Made by a program: the position numbers and the translations under genes. Of a DNA stretch of 64,000 nucleotides, positions 22,019 to 32,463 are shown piece after piece. Under the pieces are notes generated by a model, which saw nothing but the letters and a program-made list of their open reading frames with translations, was not told where the DNA came from and searched no databases. This DNA is from Beroe forskalii (taxonomy: Eukaryota > Ctenophora > Nuda > Beroida > Beroidae). Position 1 is the first letter of the stretch. The number at the start of each line of letters is the position of its first letter. The stretch is taken from positions 682,001 to 746,000 of the forward strand of contig WFMF01000022.1 of NCBI GenBank assembly GCA_011033025.1. The letters run 5' to 3'.

Positions 22019-22470
22019 TAGTAAGTCAAAAAAGCCAATTTTTGATCAAGTTCCCATTCCCAGCCACTTTTAAAAATTATTCCACTGGGATGTTACTTCC
22101 ATATGCCTATCAATTTTTGATATGCTGTCACATGAGAACATGTAGATATTCGTCCGACCTGATTGCTTTAGGAAAACAAACATCCTTGGAACTGGGAGTG
22201 GGAAGCTAATGTTTCACACAACTATGTTACTGTTCGTCTTTCGTGATCAAAAATGTTGTTGGACTGCTATGATTAAATTACCATAATTCAATTAGCGTTA
22301 ATTTTCGAGGGAAAATTCCCCGGCTCAAAAATCAACTTTGCTCCACCTATGGTAATGTGATACGTATCATCATCACGTACGGAGAAATATCCGCCGTACT
22401 ACAGGGAAAATTCTGCTGCCCTTTGAGGAATTTCATAACTAAATTAGCTATTAGCGGCTTGAAGCATCAT

Positions 22471-23078
22471 GGGGGGGGCCAACCCCCATAAACCCCCGGT
22501 GGATATCGAAAAATGGCAAATGGGGGTTTAATTTTTGGGGGTTTATGGGGGTTTATGGGGGCTTAATCTAGTTAAATTTTGCTGTTTTATGACTGATTTT
22601 GTTCACGATTTTTGGCATTTTACGGAATGGTACCATTTTTTGTTGACGATTTTTGGCCTTTTATTGAAATGGTACCATTTTTTGATGATGAATTTCGGCC
22701 ATTTTCTGAAATGGTACCATTTTTCAGCGATTTTCAAGCCTTTTTTGAAATGGTACCATTTTCTGTTGCGCATTTTCGAACCTTTCCTAAAATGGTACCA
22801 TTTTCGGCCATTTTTGAAATGGTACCATTTTTTTGTTGACAATCTTAGGCCCTTTTTTGAAATGGTACCATTTTTTTGTTGGCGATTTTCAAGCCTTTTC
22901 TGAAATGGTACCATTTTTTGTTGACGATTTTTGGCCCTATTTTGAAATGGTACCAATTTTCATTGAAGATTTTCGACCTTTTTCTGGAAAATTAAACCCC
23001 CATAAACCCCCAAGTGGATATCGAAAAAGGCAAATGGGGGTTAAATTTTTGGGGGTTTATGGGGGTTGGCCCCCCCCC
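22471..23078. mobile_element. Poly-G-ended element with 6-bp target duplication CATCAT
   Basis: Left end is 8 G plus CCAACCCCCATAAACCCCC; right end is the inverse with 9 C. CATCAT directly flanks both sides (22,465-22,470 and 23,079-23,084). A second inverted layer (GGTGGATATCGAAAAA and its neighbour) follows each end. The centre is a tandem array around the palindrome AAATGGTACCATTTT. The poly-G ends and 6-bp duplication link it to 1,272-3,557. Confidence 0.8.
22610..22975. repeat. Tandem GGTACC-palindrome repeat
   Basis: Eight units of about 40 bp, each containing the palindrome AAATGGTACCATTTT followed by 'tgttgacgattttttggcc'-like text. The open frames here (WYHF-rich on both strands) come from the palindrome. 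A degenerate single unit appears near 45,885. Confidence 0.8.
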
Positions 23079-23182
23079 CATCATATAGAAACCGGATTTT
23101 CGCTCTTGTTGTTGATATTTCACCTATAAGGACACATTCCACCATAAAAAAATGGAAAATTAAAATTTGAAATTTCTCGGTC

Positions 23183-23405
23183 GGGGGCCTTTAACACATC
23201 AGTCGATGGAATGGAATTGGTCAATTGGGAAACTTCAATTGATCGACTCATGTGTTTAACACAGAAAATCTTTGAGCTAGTAGGGAAATAACTATAATAA
23301 TGTAGTCTATTTAAACCCAACTTAGTCATTTGTGACCTGTAAAACACATCTGTCATTGAAATGGAGATGATTAATTGACAAATTCCATTCAATGTAATAT
23401 ACAAG
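23183..23405. mobile_element. Diverged copy of MITE family M1
   Basis: 'agaaaatctttgagctagtagggaaa' at about 23,258 and the surrounding 'caattgatcgactcatgtgt' match 11,201-11,433. The terminal GGCGCCCGTAACG is degraded here. Confidence 0.55.
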
Positions 23406-23960
23406 TATACAATATACCATGTCCCAAAATAACAATCAACCTCATTTTTGGTTTTTAGAATATTGACAATTTTTGGGCTTGATATTGGTCAAGCCCAAAT
23501 TTATTTGAAATCCAATATAATTTGCCAAAATATCGCAAAATCATTATGAGGGACCCTTCTTGGCACCTAATAAAAAACAAAAATCGAACATATTTGCTTC
23601 TCTATAAACTCAGTAATATAGATTTACTTTTTAGAAATGAGACTTGAAACACCCTGTTCATGCCTCAAACAACACAACACAAACTTAAAATTTTGTTACA
23701 GTAGCTTTGTCCTTGAAAAGGTGTTGAAAATTCAAAAAGGATTCCGAACATTTAACTTGTATGATAGCAGTATGTGGGGTCGCTTACCCGATGGAAGTCC
23801 AACTGATCATCATTTCTAGTTTTTCTATAAAAGTATAAATGCTTAGAAAGTCACAGGACATGAGAATATAATAGCATTTCACATTTCATTGTGCTTTCAT
23901 CTCTCTCTGCAGTTTAGCTGATAAACTGATGTCACACACCATTAACTCTTACAAGTGATA
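23406..23960. other. Intergenic or intronic DNA without recognised features
   Basis: AT-rich unique sequence. No gene or repeat recognised. Confidence 0.35.
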
Positions 23961-24867
23961 TACTATACGCTTAGAGCATGGCTTGGAATGCGCTAATAAA
24001 AATTATTGCACGAGGCGAAGCCGAGTGCAAATAATTTGGGTTATCGTCACGAGGCGAAGCCGAGTGTGATAACCAGTAGTTATTGCACGAGGCGAAGCCG
24101 AGTGCAATAACTGTAATTAGCGTATCCCAAGCCATGCTCTTAGTGTATTAGCCAATGTGAGGAAAACGATATTAAAACTTATTTGCATGAGCATTTTAAT
24201 TGCAAAATGCTGTATTATAAATTATTGCACTTTCGATTCAGCTTATTTGCATGAGCATTTTAATTGCAAAATGCTCTATTATAAATTATTGCACTTTCGA
24301 TGAAAACCTTTTTTTCGTCAATTTGACTTATGAAAAGGTGAAAAGATGAATCACAGCTGCTATATGAGTATATGATAAAGTTGGTCACGTGACACGCAGT
24401 GGCAGCTACAAATCATGTTACCGTGTGTTAAAAATAAGTCTGAAATTAATTACGATACGCCTTCTAGAATAAAATGGTTTGTTTACTAAAGGAACGAAAC
24501 AATGAAAATTATGATACAAATAAGGGATCGTTCACATATTACGTAATCAGCCACAAAGAGAGGGGTTTCAAATGATTACGTTTGATTACGAGGGGGAGGG
24601 GGTTTGGCCAATGATTGCAGTAATCAAAATATCTAAATTTTCATGAAAATTTCAAGGCTTTTTATGGGAATTTCGCGAATTTTCATGAAAATTTCAAGAA
24701 TTTTCATGAAAATTTCGGGAATTTTCATGGAAGTTTCAAGAATTTTCATGAAAATTTCAAGAATTTTTTATGAAAATTTAAAGGATATCCGAATTTTTAT
24801 TACCAAAAATTAACCATTTGCAGAAAAAATTGTCAAAATTTCATAATTATGATTAAAACAATATGAT

Positions 24868-25544
24868 CTACTCTAACTCAATAATATGGTTCAGAATGTA
24901 TAGTTCCTTTAGTGCTGCCCGTAGAGGACTTATAGGAGGGATGTACTCCATTCGTTGAACTCTTACAAGCCACTTCAGTGCCTCTTTGTATATGAGGTTT
25001 GCTGCTCTGTGCTTGATCAGAGGTTCGGAGGCCTTTCTTTCCCTAGAGCTCTAGAGTTGATGCCAGAGCAGGTCTTGGTGTACATCCGCAGCTCCATTAT
25101 CCAGGAATAAATCTTTTTGATTAAGGTGTGGCTGCAGTTGTCTGGTCGGCATTGCCAGATTTGATCTTGACTATCAGGGATTCGTGATGGGGCTGATCTG
25201 GATCTTGGGTTCTGTCGGCTTTGGTGGCAGATGAGCAGGACACGGATACTGAACTTTGGTTCCATCGGTTTTGAAGGAGGTTGAGGTGGGACCAAGACGT
25301 TGACTTCTGGCTCTTTAGTGGAACTGGGGGCCTCAGGTGTAGAGGAGGAGGAGGATGATCTGTTGCGGAGGTAAAGGAGGATGATGAGCAGATGAGGATG
25401 CGTTGGAGAAGAGAAAGAGGAGAAGGTGTCCATCTCATTGTCAGAGGAGTTGTCGTAGGCTTGGAAAGTTTGACGGGAAAAGTCGTGTGAATGTTTGAAT
25501 GTCATCTTCGTTGATGATTGATTTGAAACAGACTGGTGTTCCAT
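24868..25544 (-). pseudogene. Broken transposon-borne protein gene (unrecognised)
   Basis: On the minus strand an ATG at 25,544 opens 175 codons with a Ser/Pro-rich N-terminal half ('SSSSSSTPEAPSSTKEPEV') and a segment 'TLIKKIYSWIMELRMYTKTC'. After a frame change near 25,030 the sequence continues as 'RKASEPLIKHRAANLIYKEA', 'LKWLVRVQRMEYIPPISPL' and 'RAALKELYILNHIIELE' before TAG at 24,868-24,870. The second part is clearly protein-like and helical. I do not recognise the family; an accessory or DNA-binding protein of the surrounding transposon is one option. Confidence 0.45.
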
Positions 25545-25784
25545 GGTGCCCGTAGTTAATCGAGGAACTCGATCGATTTATGTCCAATAAAAGCCATTCC
25601 ATTTAAACGAATGATGTGTTTTAAAGAAGGCTGTTGACTTGAATCGTGTTTAAATGAGCAATATTTAGTTGTTTCCCTACTAGCTTAAACCTTTTCTAAA
25701 GCCCGCCACATCATCTCTAACAAATTAGCCAGTTGATTTTCTCCACGGAGCATTCGAACCACGGACCGACGTTACATGCACCTT
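25543..25784 (-). mobile_element. MITE family M1, third copy (inside the Harbinger-like element)
   Basis: The left end GGTGCCCGTAGTTAATCGAGG and right end CGACGTTACATGCACC are degraded forms of the M1 ends. 'gagcaatatttagttgtttc' and 'cctactagc' are the reverse complement of the M1 centre at about 11,300. Its left edge overlaps the ATG of the minus-strand broken ORF. Confidence 0.5.
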
Positions 25785-27562
25785 CTAATTTTTGTCAGTT
25801 AATCTAGTTTTTGGTGACGTCAAAACACTGAAGGGGAGGGTTGGGCCATGATTACGTAATATTTTCCGAAAAAGAGGGGGTTTGGCCATGATTACGTTTG
25901 ATTACGGAGGGGAGGGGGTAAAAAATGCCCAAAAATTGATTACGTAATATGAACGGTCCCTAATCAGCTATCACTGAAGGATAGATGGTTCATGAACAGA
26001 AATAATTGATAATTTGGTGAATTAAACAGGAGTATACCTTAAAGAGCATTATTGCGGCCGATTAAAAATGCAACAACAAAAAACAATATCGATCAAAAGA
26101 ATCAATACAACAAAATAATATTATCAAGTATCGAATGGGCACCAGCGACCTTGCGATATAATCTGCAGAGCATGTTCAGAGGTCGCATGGACTTTTTCTC
26201 GTAAACAAATTAAAGCAGAGCCAGAACGGTGAAACAAAACAGAAACTGTGAATGAGAGAATGAGAAACCGTTTGCTGAAGATAGTGCTCAGAAACATGGA
26301 TATCATTCTGTTTCATATATCTTTGATTTGGTACAGTAAAACTGGGCTAATAACTCTCCATCATCTCGTTAATTATATGTTTGAAGAAAACTCTCATCAG
26401 AGAACAAAACATTTGACATTTTGTTTGGTATACATTTGCTAGTGCGCCGTTGTTTGCATTTTGATGATAATCACTGAAACTTTAACCCGGACGAATCTAT
26501 GCTTTTCATAGCCGCATATCGGGTCCATTTTGGGATGCTTCCAGAGGGCGTTAGCTCGTAGGGATGTATCCATTTTTTTAACATGCCAGCCCGTAGGGCG
26601 AAATTCTATACCCAAATATATAGTGAAATAGGCAGCTAATGATGTTTCTATATATTACAGAAAACGTCAGAGGGTTCTATAATAGTATAATCATCATCCC
26701 ATAACTATTCAGAGCATAATTTTTAGGAGTGCAATAATAGAACTTATTTGCATGAGCATTTTAATTGCAAAATGCTCTATTATAAATTATTGCACTTTCG
26801 AACAACTTATTTGCATGAGCATTTTAATTGCAAAATGCACTATCATTAGTTATTGCACGATGAGCAGAAATGATGCCAAAACAAACAATCAAATCGGCCA
26901 TGCACTGTTACAAATTATTGCACGCTTATAAGTACCCTCAAAATTGGCTAATATGGATATCAGCATGAAGTATAGAAGTGTACTTCATGGATCAGTATTC
27001 TTTGGATAACACGGAGAACCTCTTATTTAATACCTCTACCATGTTGCATGTTTGCATAACTATCGATCCTGTGTTTCTGATTGTGACTGAGTTTTGGGTT
27101 ACAGTACCACACAAACGAATAGTAGCACACAAAGAACTGCATACTACAGTATAAGAGTATAGACATTCTTGAAATAGTTCATAAAAACATTTTTGAATAT
27201 TTTTTGCTTCACATTTTATGATAAGCATATAATCTTAATTTTATCCATCTTCTCTAAGCATTATAAACTTATGAAATTCATAAATTTTCTTTTTGACACA
27301 TTTTGGTTATTTAGATGCTTATCGAACCAATTATTGAACCAATTATTCTCAAATAAAATTGCCATTATGCTCATTTCGTCCAATGCATGTTGAAGAATCT
27401 ATAGTTCATAATGGCATTATTCATGGCTCCTAACATGGCTCCAAGCCCCTTCAGTCTCATTCTACAAAAGTCTAAAAGCAAATTACAGGCCGAATTAGAG
27501 TTTGGTTCTCGCCACATAGCTGGTCCCTATTACATAATGAATTAAATGATCCTTGATTTTAG

Positions 27563-30500
27563 GATATAAACATGCAGAAAGTTGATGAGTTCGACAAAAA
27601 GGTAAAAGATGAAAGGAGGAAGAAAAGAGAGAAAATCCCAACAAGACAGACGTATATCCCTCCTTCCCAGAGGAAGGCAAGTCCTACTTGTTTGGTATTT
27701 GGAAAACCATGTGCAAGACCCAAGCAGTCAACACAAATACAATGTTTCCTTGAACCCACATTTAATTAACTGAGAAGTCTTGCATCTCAGTATTCCAAAT
27801 TATATATACACACAAACTACTAAGTTGCTAAGTTGATGCAAACCTTTCGAAATGATCAGAAATGATCTAAAATAGGTACCTAATAAACTCATAACTTTGC
27901 AGTCTCAACTTGCACCTGCTAGATATCTTGGAGAGACGGTTTTCAGGATGGAGATTGAGTTTGCCAGAAACAAATTTGCTCCGATCAAGATCAGAGAGGT
28001 AATTCATTGTAGGTAATAATACTATTCTTATAAAATATCTGATAGTGTGGTCTGTACACTCGTATCATTTTTTGCTTTTCTTAATAAGTTAATACAACAA
28101 CAAAAGGCGTATACAATATGACATTATGTCAAAGTAAAAATCTGGGCATAGATCCGTTTGCCACTTTGTCCGGGGGCCAGTCTAATGCAGGTCTAACGCT
28201 GGTTTAATGCAGGTCTTGTGCCAGTCTAGTGCAGGTCTAATGCATGTCTAAATTTTGTGAACATACTATATTATAACAGTATAACCAATAATCTATATTA
28301 GCCAATTTTGAGGGTACTTATAAGCGTGCAATAATTTGTAATAGTGCATGACTGATTTGATTGTTTGCTTTGGCAGGGGAATGATTTCATTCTACTCATC
28401 GTGTAATAACTAATGATAGAGCATTTTGCAATTAAAATGCTCATGCAAATAAGTTGAATCGAAAGTGCAATAATTTATAATAGAGCATTTTGCAATTAAA
28501 ATGCTCATGCAAATAAGTTCTATTATTGCACTCCTAAAAATTTTGCTCTGAATAGTTATGGGATGATGATTATAGAACCCTCTGACGTTTTCTGTAATAT
28601 AGACACTTGCCTGCTCGGGTCCATATTGGTTTAGACCCTCGCCCTACGGGCTCGGGCTAAACTGGATACATCCCTCGGGCTAACGCCCTCTGGAAGTATC
28701 CCAAAATGGACCCGATAGGCGCGTGTCTATGTATTTCATAGATTCGTCTGGGCTATTGCGTGAGGGTTTAGCCAGCGGGAGGGGTTGAAAAATAGAGCGA
28801 TAGACAAGCTGGCAGAATCCCTCTATCAAATACATTCACTGTCTCTATCACATAGTTTCAGTGTATTGTACTCCTTTCAAACAACACACACTCTTACTAG
28901 CAACATGTATAACAAATGTTTCGTTCCCGCGAGAATCTCTCTAAACATGTAATTACCGTCCCACGTGACTCGCACACGTGCCACTGTTACTGTACCAAAT
29001 CAAGATCAGGTGTTGCGCGCGCGCACGTGCCAATGGTTATTGGTTTCGGAGCAAACGGTTTCTCATTCTCTCATTCACAGTTTCTGTTTTGTTTCGCCGT
29101 TCTGGCTCTGCTTTACTTGTTTACACGGCGAGAAAGTCCATTTACCTCTTTTGCATGCTCTGCAGATTATATCGCAATGCCCTTATTCGTTAATATTGTT
29201 TTTGTTGTATTGATTCTTTGATCGATATTGTTTTGTTGTTGCATTTGTAATCGTACAATAGTGCTCTTTGAGACATACTCCTGTTTAATTCATTAAATTA
29301 TCAATTATTTCTGTTCACGAACCATCCTTCTCCTTCAGTGATTATTTGTATCATAATTTTCATTTGTATCATAATTTCCATGGTTTCGTTCCTTTAGTTA
29401 ACAAATTGTTTTATTTTAAAAAAGGTATCGTAATGAATTTCAGACTTATTTGTAACACACGGTAACATGATTTGTAGCTGTCACTGCGCGTCACGTGACC
29501 AACTTTATCATAGTAGCTGTGATTCATTTTTCACCTTTTCATAAGTCAAATTGACGAACAATAGGTTTTCATCGAAAGTGCAATAATTTATAATAGAGCA
29601 TTTTGCAATTAAAATGCTCATGCAAATAAGTTGAATCGAAAGTGCAATAATTTATAATACAGCATTTTGCAATTAAAATGCTCATGCAAATAAGTTTTAA
29701 TATTGTTTTCCTCACATTGGCTAATACACTAAGAGCATGGCTTGGGATACGCTAATTACAGTTATTGCACTCGGCTTCGCCTCGTGCAATAACTGGGGTT
29801 ATCGCACTCGGCTTCGCCTCGTGACGATAACCCAAATTATTTGCACTCGGCTTCGCCTCGTGCAATAATTTTTATTAGCGCATCCTAAGCCATGCTCTAA
29901 GCGTATATTATATAACGATCGTTATATAATTCTAGCTCCGTTAATTTTTGTTATATAACGGCTTCAAAAATTGATTTTAAGGGTCAATTAATAATTTTCA
30001 TAAGATTTTAAAATTTTCGAAATTTTGGGGTGTGATAATTTTTCCAGGGGTGTGATAACTGTGCAGTTATCACACCCCTCAAAGAACAGTTATCACACCT
30101 TTGAAAAATTATCACACCCCAAAAATCATAACTGTAGAATTTTGTGATTCGTATTTATTTACTATGTAAAATCATTCATCAGACTTTTAGTCAATTCTCT
30201 CACTCCATTACGATACACCAGTGTATACAATATACATCTTATGTTATCTTGTTTATGCATTCACCGTTTACGTTAGTCATTATATGAGCCGCGCCCGCAC
30301 GTGCCAGTAAAGCAGTAAGATCACTTGATCTAAATCAATACACCAGTGTATACATATTATGTTATCTTGTTTTGGTTTCATGAGTTTATGTATACTTGTT
30401 TGTCAGTATATGAGCCGCGCACCCACGTGCCAGTAAGACCACTTGCTCTCACTCCATTACGATACATCAGTGTATACGTATTACGTTATCTTGCTCTGGT

Positions 30501-31906
30501 TTCATGAGTTTATGTATACCTTGTTTGTCATTATATGAGCCGCGCACCCACGTGCCAGTAAGACCACTTGCTCTCACTCCATTACGATACATCAGTGTAT
30601 ACGTATTACGTTATCTTGCTTTGGTTTCATGAGTTTATGTATACCTTGTTTGTCATTATATGAGCTGCGCACCCACGTGCCAGTAAGACCACTTGCTCTC
30701 ACTCCATTACGATACATCAGTGTATACATAGTATGTTATCTTGTTTTGGTTTCATGTGTTTATGTATACTTGTTGGTCATTATATGAGCCGCGCACCCAC
30801 GTGCCAGTAAGACCACTTCCTCTCACTCCATTAGGATACATCAGTGTAGCAGTGTATACATTTATTTTGTTATCTTGTTTTGGTTTCATGAGTTTATGTA
30901 TACCCGGTAGTCGATATATCAACCGTGCACCTACAGTACTTACCCTCACTACAATTTGCCTATAAATACATAAATATGCATCCTTTACGGCGTTACACAC
31001 TTACACGGAAATGATCTTTCAATTTTGTTTTGATGTTGCTACACATTTCAATCGACGATCACTTTTATAGTACCTTGGAATCGAAAGATATGAGCAAAGT
31101 TTATAAGGATTCCGGATTTACGTTTTATTCATACTTAGAAGGCAAATTTAAATATACATAGCCACTCTTCACCATCTAATCTAAGATTCCTTGATATTTT
31201 CCTAAATAAATTTCAGGCCCTATACTCTTTAAGTCTTTAGCTCAAAGGATTTTTATATTTAAAAGCTTCTAAATTTGCTTTTTTCATTGGAAAAACCAGT
31301 GTAGATCTCCGCCCGTTTCTCACGTTATATAATAGATTAATCAAACACCCGCAGGATACGTTTATATCAATTATCACACTCGCCTTCGGCTCGAGTGATA
31401 GTGGAATTAATACACTCGCCTTCGGCTCGACAATAATTATCACACTCGCTTCGCTCGTGTGATAATTCATAAACGTATCCTAAGGGTGTTTGATTATCCT
31501 ATATTAGCCAATTTTGAGGGTAGTAGGCGCAATAATAATAAGTAATATTGCAATCCTCATTATTGGCTAATACACTAAGAGCATGGCAAATGGTCATGAC
31601 GCTAATAAAATTATTGCACTCGGCTTCGTGCAATAACTTGTATTATCGCACTCGGCCTGCTCACTCGTGCGACAATACAATGCACTCGGCTACGCCTCGT
31701 GCAATAATTTCTATTAGCGCATTCCCAGCCATGCTCTAAGCGTATAATATATTGTTATTATGCATTACTTTCAGAGTGAGTGTATAAAAACAGCATGTGA
31801 GCTGTTTGTTAATCGCCACAACATGTCCAGTGATGTGATACCTAACTTGGAAGCTCAGATATCACTTCATATGGGGCTCGCTGCTTTATCTCCACCATCC
31901 CAATGA
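27563..31906 (+). CDS. 3' end of a spliced host gene, three exons (product unrecognised)
   Basis: Three phase-0 exons can be joined: 27,563-27,676 (acceptor ttttag; donor AAG|gcaagt, a strong GC donor, or the GT donor at 27,695), 27,903-27,998 (acceptor ctttgcag, donor GAG|gtaatt) and 31,775-31,906 (acceptor actttcag, stop TGA). They encode a basic Lys/Arg-rich helix ('FDKKVKDERRKKREKIPTRQ'), then 'TYIPPSQRK', 'SQLAPARYLGETVFRMEIEF', 'ARNKFAPIKIRE' and a terminal 'SECIKTACELFVNRHNM' through 'HMGLAALSPPSQ'. Splice signals, matching phases and protein-like composition argue for a real gene whose upstream exons lie outside the intervals I could resolve. Its introns carry element X copies and a 123-bp satellite. 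I do not recognise the product. Confidence 0.6.
28296..29905 (+). mobile_element. 1.6-kb element X, plus-strand copy
   Basis: Runs from ATATTAGCCAATTTTGAGGG to GCATGGCTTAGAGCG-type sequence (here CCATGCTCTAAGCGTATA). It is an uninterrupted inverted counterpart of 23,965-26,955. Includes the segment 'cctcgggctaacgccctctgg', the octamer-bearing ATGCTCATGCAAAT repeats (which contain ATGCAAAT) and three GCACTCGGCTTCGCCTCGTG hairpins at 29,765-29,860. The open frames at 28,916-29,221 are not supported as genes. Confidence 0.75.
30027..30120. repeat. GGGGTGTGATAA hairpin
   Basis: GGGGTGTGATAATTTTTCCA at 30,027 and AGGGGTGTGATAACTG near 30,047 are inverted as CAGTTATCACACCCCT and AAAATTATCACACCCC, forming one imperfect hairpin of 94 bp. 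Confidence 0.7.
30197..30950. repeat. 123-bp tandem satellite with CACGTG in each unit
   Basis: Six units (starts near 30,197, 30,332, 30,448, 30,571, 30,694 and 30,815) share 'ctcactccattacgatac', 'cagtgtatac', 'tggtttcatgagtttatgta' and 'tatatgagccgcgcacccac' plus CACGTGCCAGTAA. The middle units are almost identical, so the array expanded recently. It lies in the last intron of the unrecognised host gene. Confidence 0.85.
30951..31338. other. Intronic DNA without recognised features
   Basis: Unique AT-rich sequence between the satellite and the next MITE. No gene recognised. Confidence 0.35.
31339..31495. mobile_element. Hairpin MITE with AATCAAACACCC ends
   Basis: AATCAAACACCCGCAGGATA at the left is inverted at the right (TATCCTAAGGGTGTTTGATT). 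The interior consists of three TATCACACTCGCCTTCGGCTCG-type hairpin modules, similar in design to those of element X. Confidence 0.7.
31503..31741 (+). mobile_element. Short internally deleted copy of element X
   Basis: It starts TATTAGCCAATTTTGAGGGTA and ends CATGCTCTAAGCGTATA, the two ends of element X. It keeps only about 240 bp, including the CGGCTTCG hairpin modules. It ends 30 bp before the acceptor of the terminal host exon. Confidence 0.65.
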
Positions 31907-32463
31907 TTGTTACTTTGATTGTGTTTTATGATGTTTATATTCATATAACTTCTTTTGTTGGGGTTTGTAGATCTGGACAGTGGAAACGTTGTTAGTGAGT
32001 CAGCATAACGAAGAATAGCATTTTCACATCCGAAGATATGTTTGTTGGCGAGGTTGTATCAGTTTGGCCCAGCGTCTGACGCTCACCCTTTCAAGAAAAG
32101 GATTCTACTTACTATAGGTTATAGATAATGATCAATGCAAGTGCATGTTGATGAAAGGATCCAAGAATACTTTGACATTTCAATTTGTCAGAATAGAAAC
32201 TACTATGATATATGCTATATTATTTTTTAATAATATTATTTCACTATCTTTCGTTTTTACCAATTAATCGTTGACAAGTTATTGACATTTGGTATTTTTA
32301 TTGGCATTTTGTTTTATTGTTAATGGAAATCTATGTTGCAGAGTATTTCATGCTTCCTGTTACCAGGGTTGTTTTTGAATTTTGATTCACAACTTTATTT
32401 TAACGATCCTCCATTCCACTGGACTACTCGACTGTCACTTTCCCACCCTCAGAACTGTTGATA

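Larger units (their letters stand above)
19793..22351. mobile_element. hAT-like non-autonomous element, 8-bp target duplication GTAATGTG
   Basis: The inverted ends CATGGGTGGAGCA (left) and CATAGGTGGAGCA (right, reverse complement) are flanked by identical GTAATGTG at 19,785-19,792 and 22,352-22,359. Both ends also carry GAGCCGGGG a short way in. An 8-bp duplication is typical of hAT transposons. The interior shows no transposase. It contains a tRNA-like sequence (about 20,938-21,010) and a nested mariner-like foldback (21,168-22,018). Confidence 0.8.
24524..25960. mobile_element. Harbinger-like insertion in element X (TAA duplication)
   Basis: The ends GGGATCGTTCACATATTACG and (reverse complement) GGGACCGTTCATATTACG are inverted and flanked by TAA on both sides (24,521-24,523 and 25,961-25,963). 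The other copy of element X reads straight through this point (GATACAAATAATCA at about 29,340), so the empty site confirms the 3-bp duplication. TWA duplications and GGG ends fit PIF/Harbinger. It carries a broken ORF on the minus strand and an M1-type MITE. Confidence 0.75.
23965..26955 (-). mobile_element. 1.6-kb element X, minus-strand copy (interrupted)
   Basis: The sequence from TACGCTTAGAGCATGGCTT (23,965) to 'caaaattggctaatat' (26,955) is, apart from a 1,437-bp insertion at 24,524-25,960, the reverse complement of 28,296-29,905. Notable internal features are three hairpin modules of the type CACGAGGCGAAGCCGAGTG (24,010-24,110) and repeated ATTTGCATGAGCATTTTAAT octamer-bearing units. 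No transposase was seen. A short internally deleted copy is at 31,503-31,741. Confidence 0.75.

Noticed and set aside
22535-22956. WYHF-rich ORFs on both strands
   Set aside because: Both are translations of the GGTACC palindrome tandem.
23999-24120. CACGAGGCGAAGCCGAGTG repeats as a CRISPR-like array
   Set aside because: Units are hairpins with unequal short spacers inside a transposon copied elsewhere in the window; the genome is eukaryotic.
28916-29221. Three overlapping ORFs at one place in element X
   Set aside because: Overlapping frames in non-coding repeat; the inverted copy does not preserve them.
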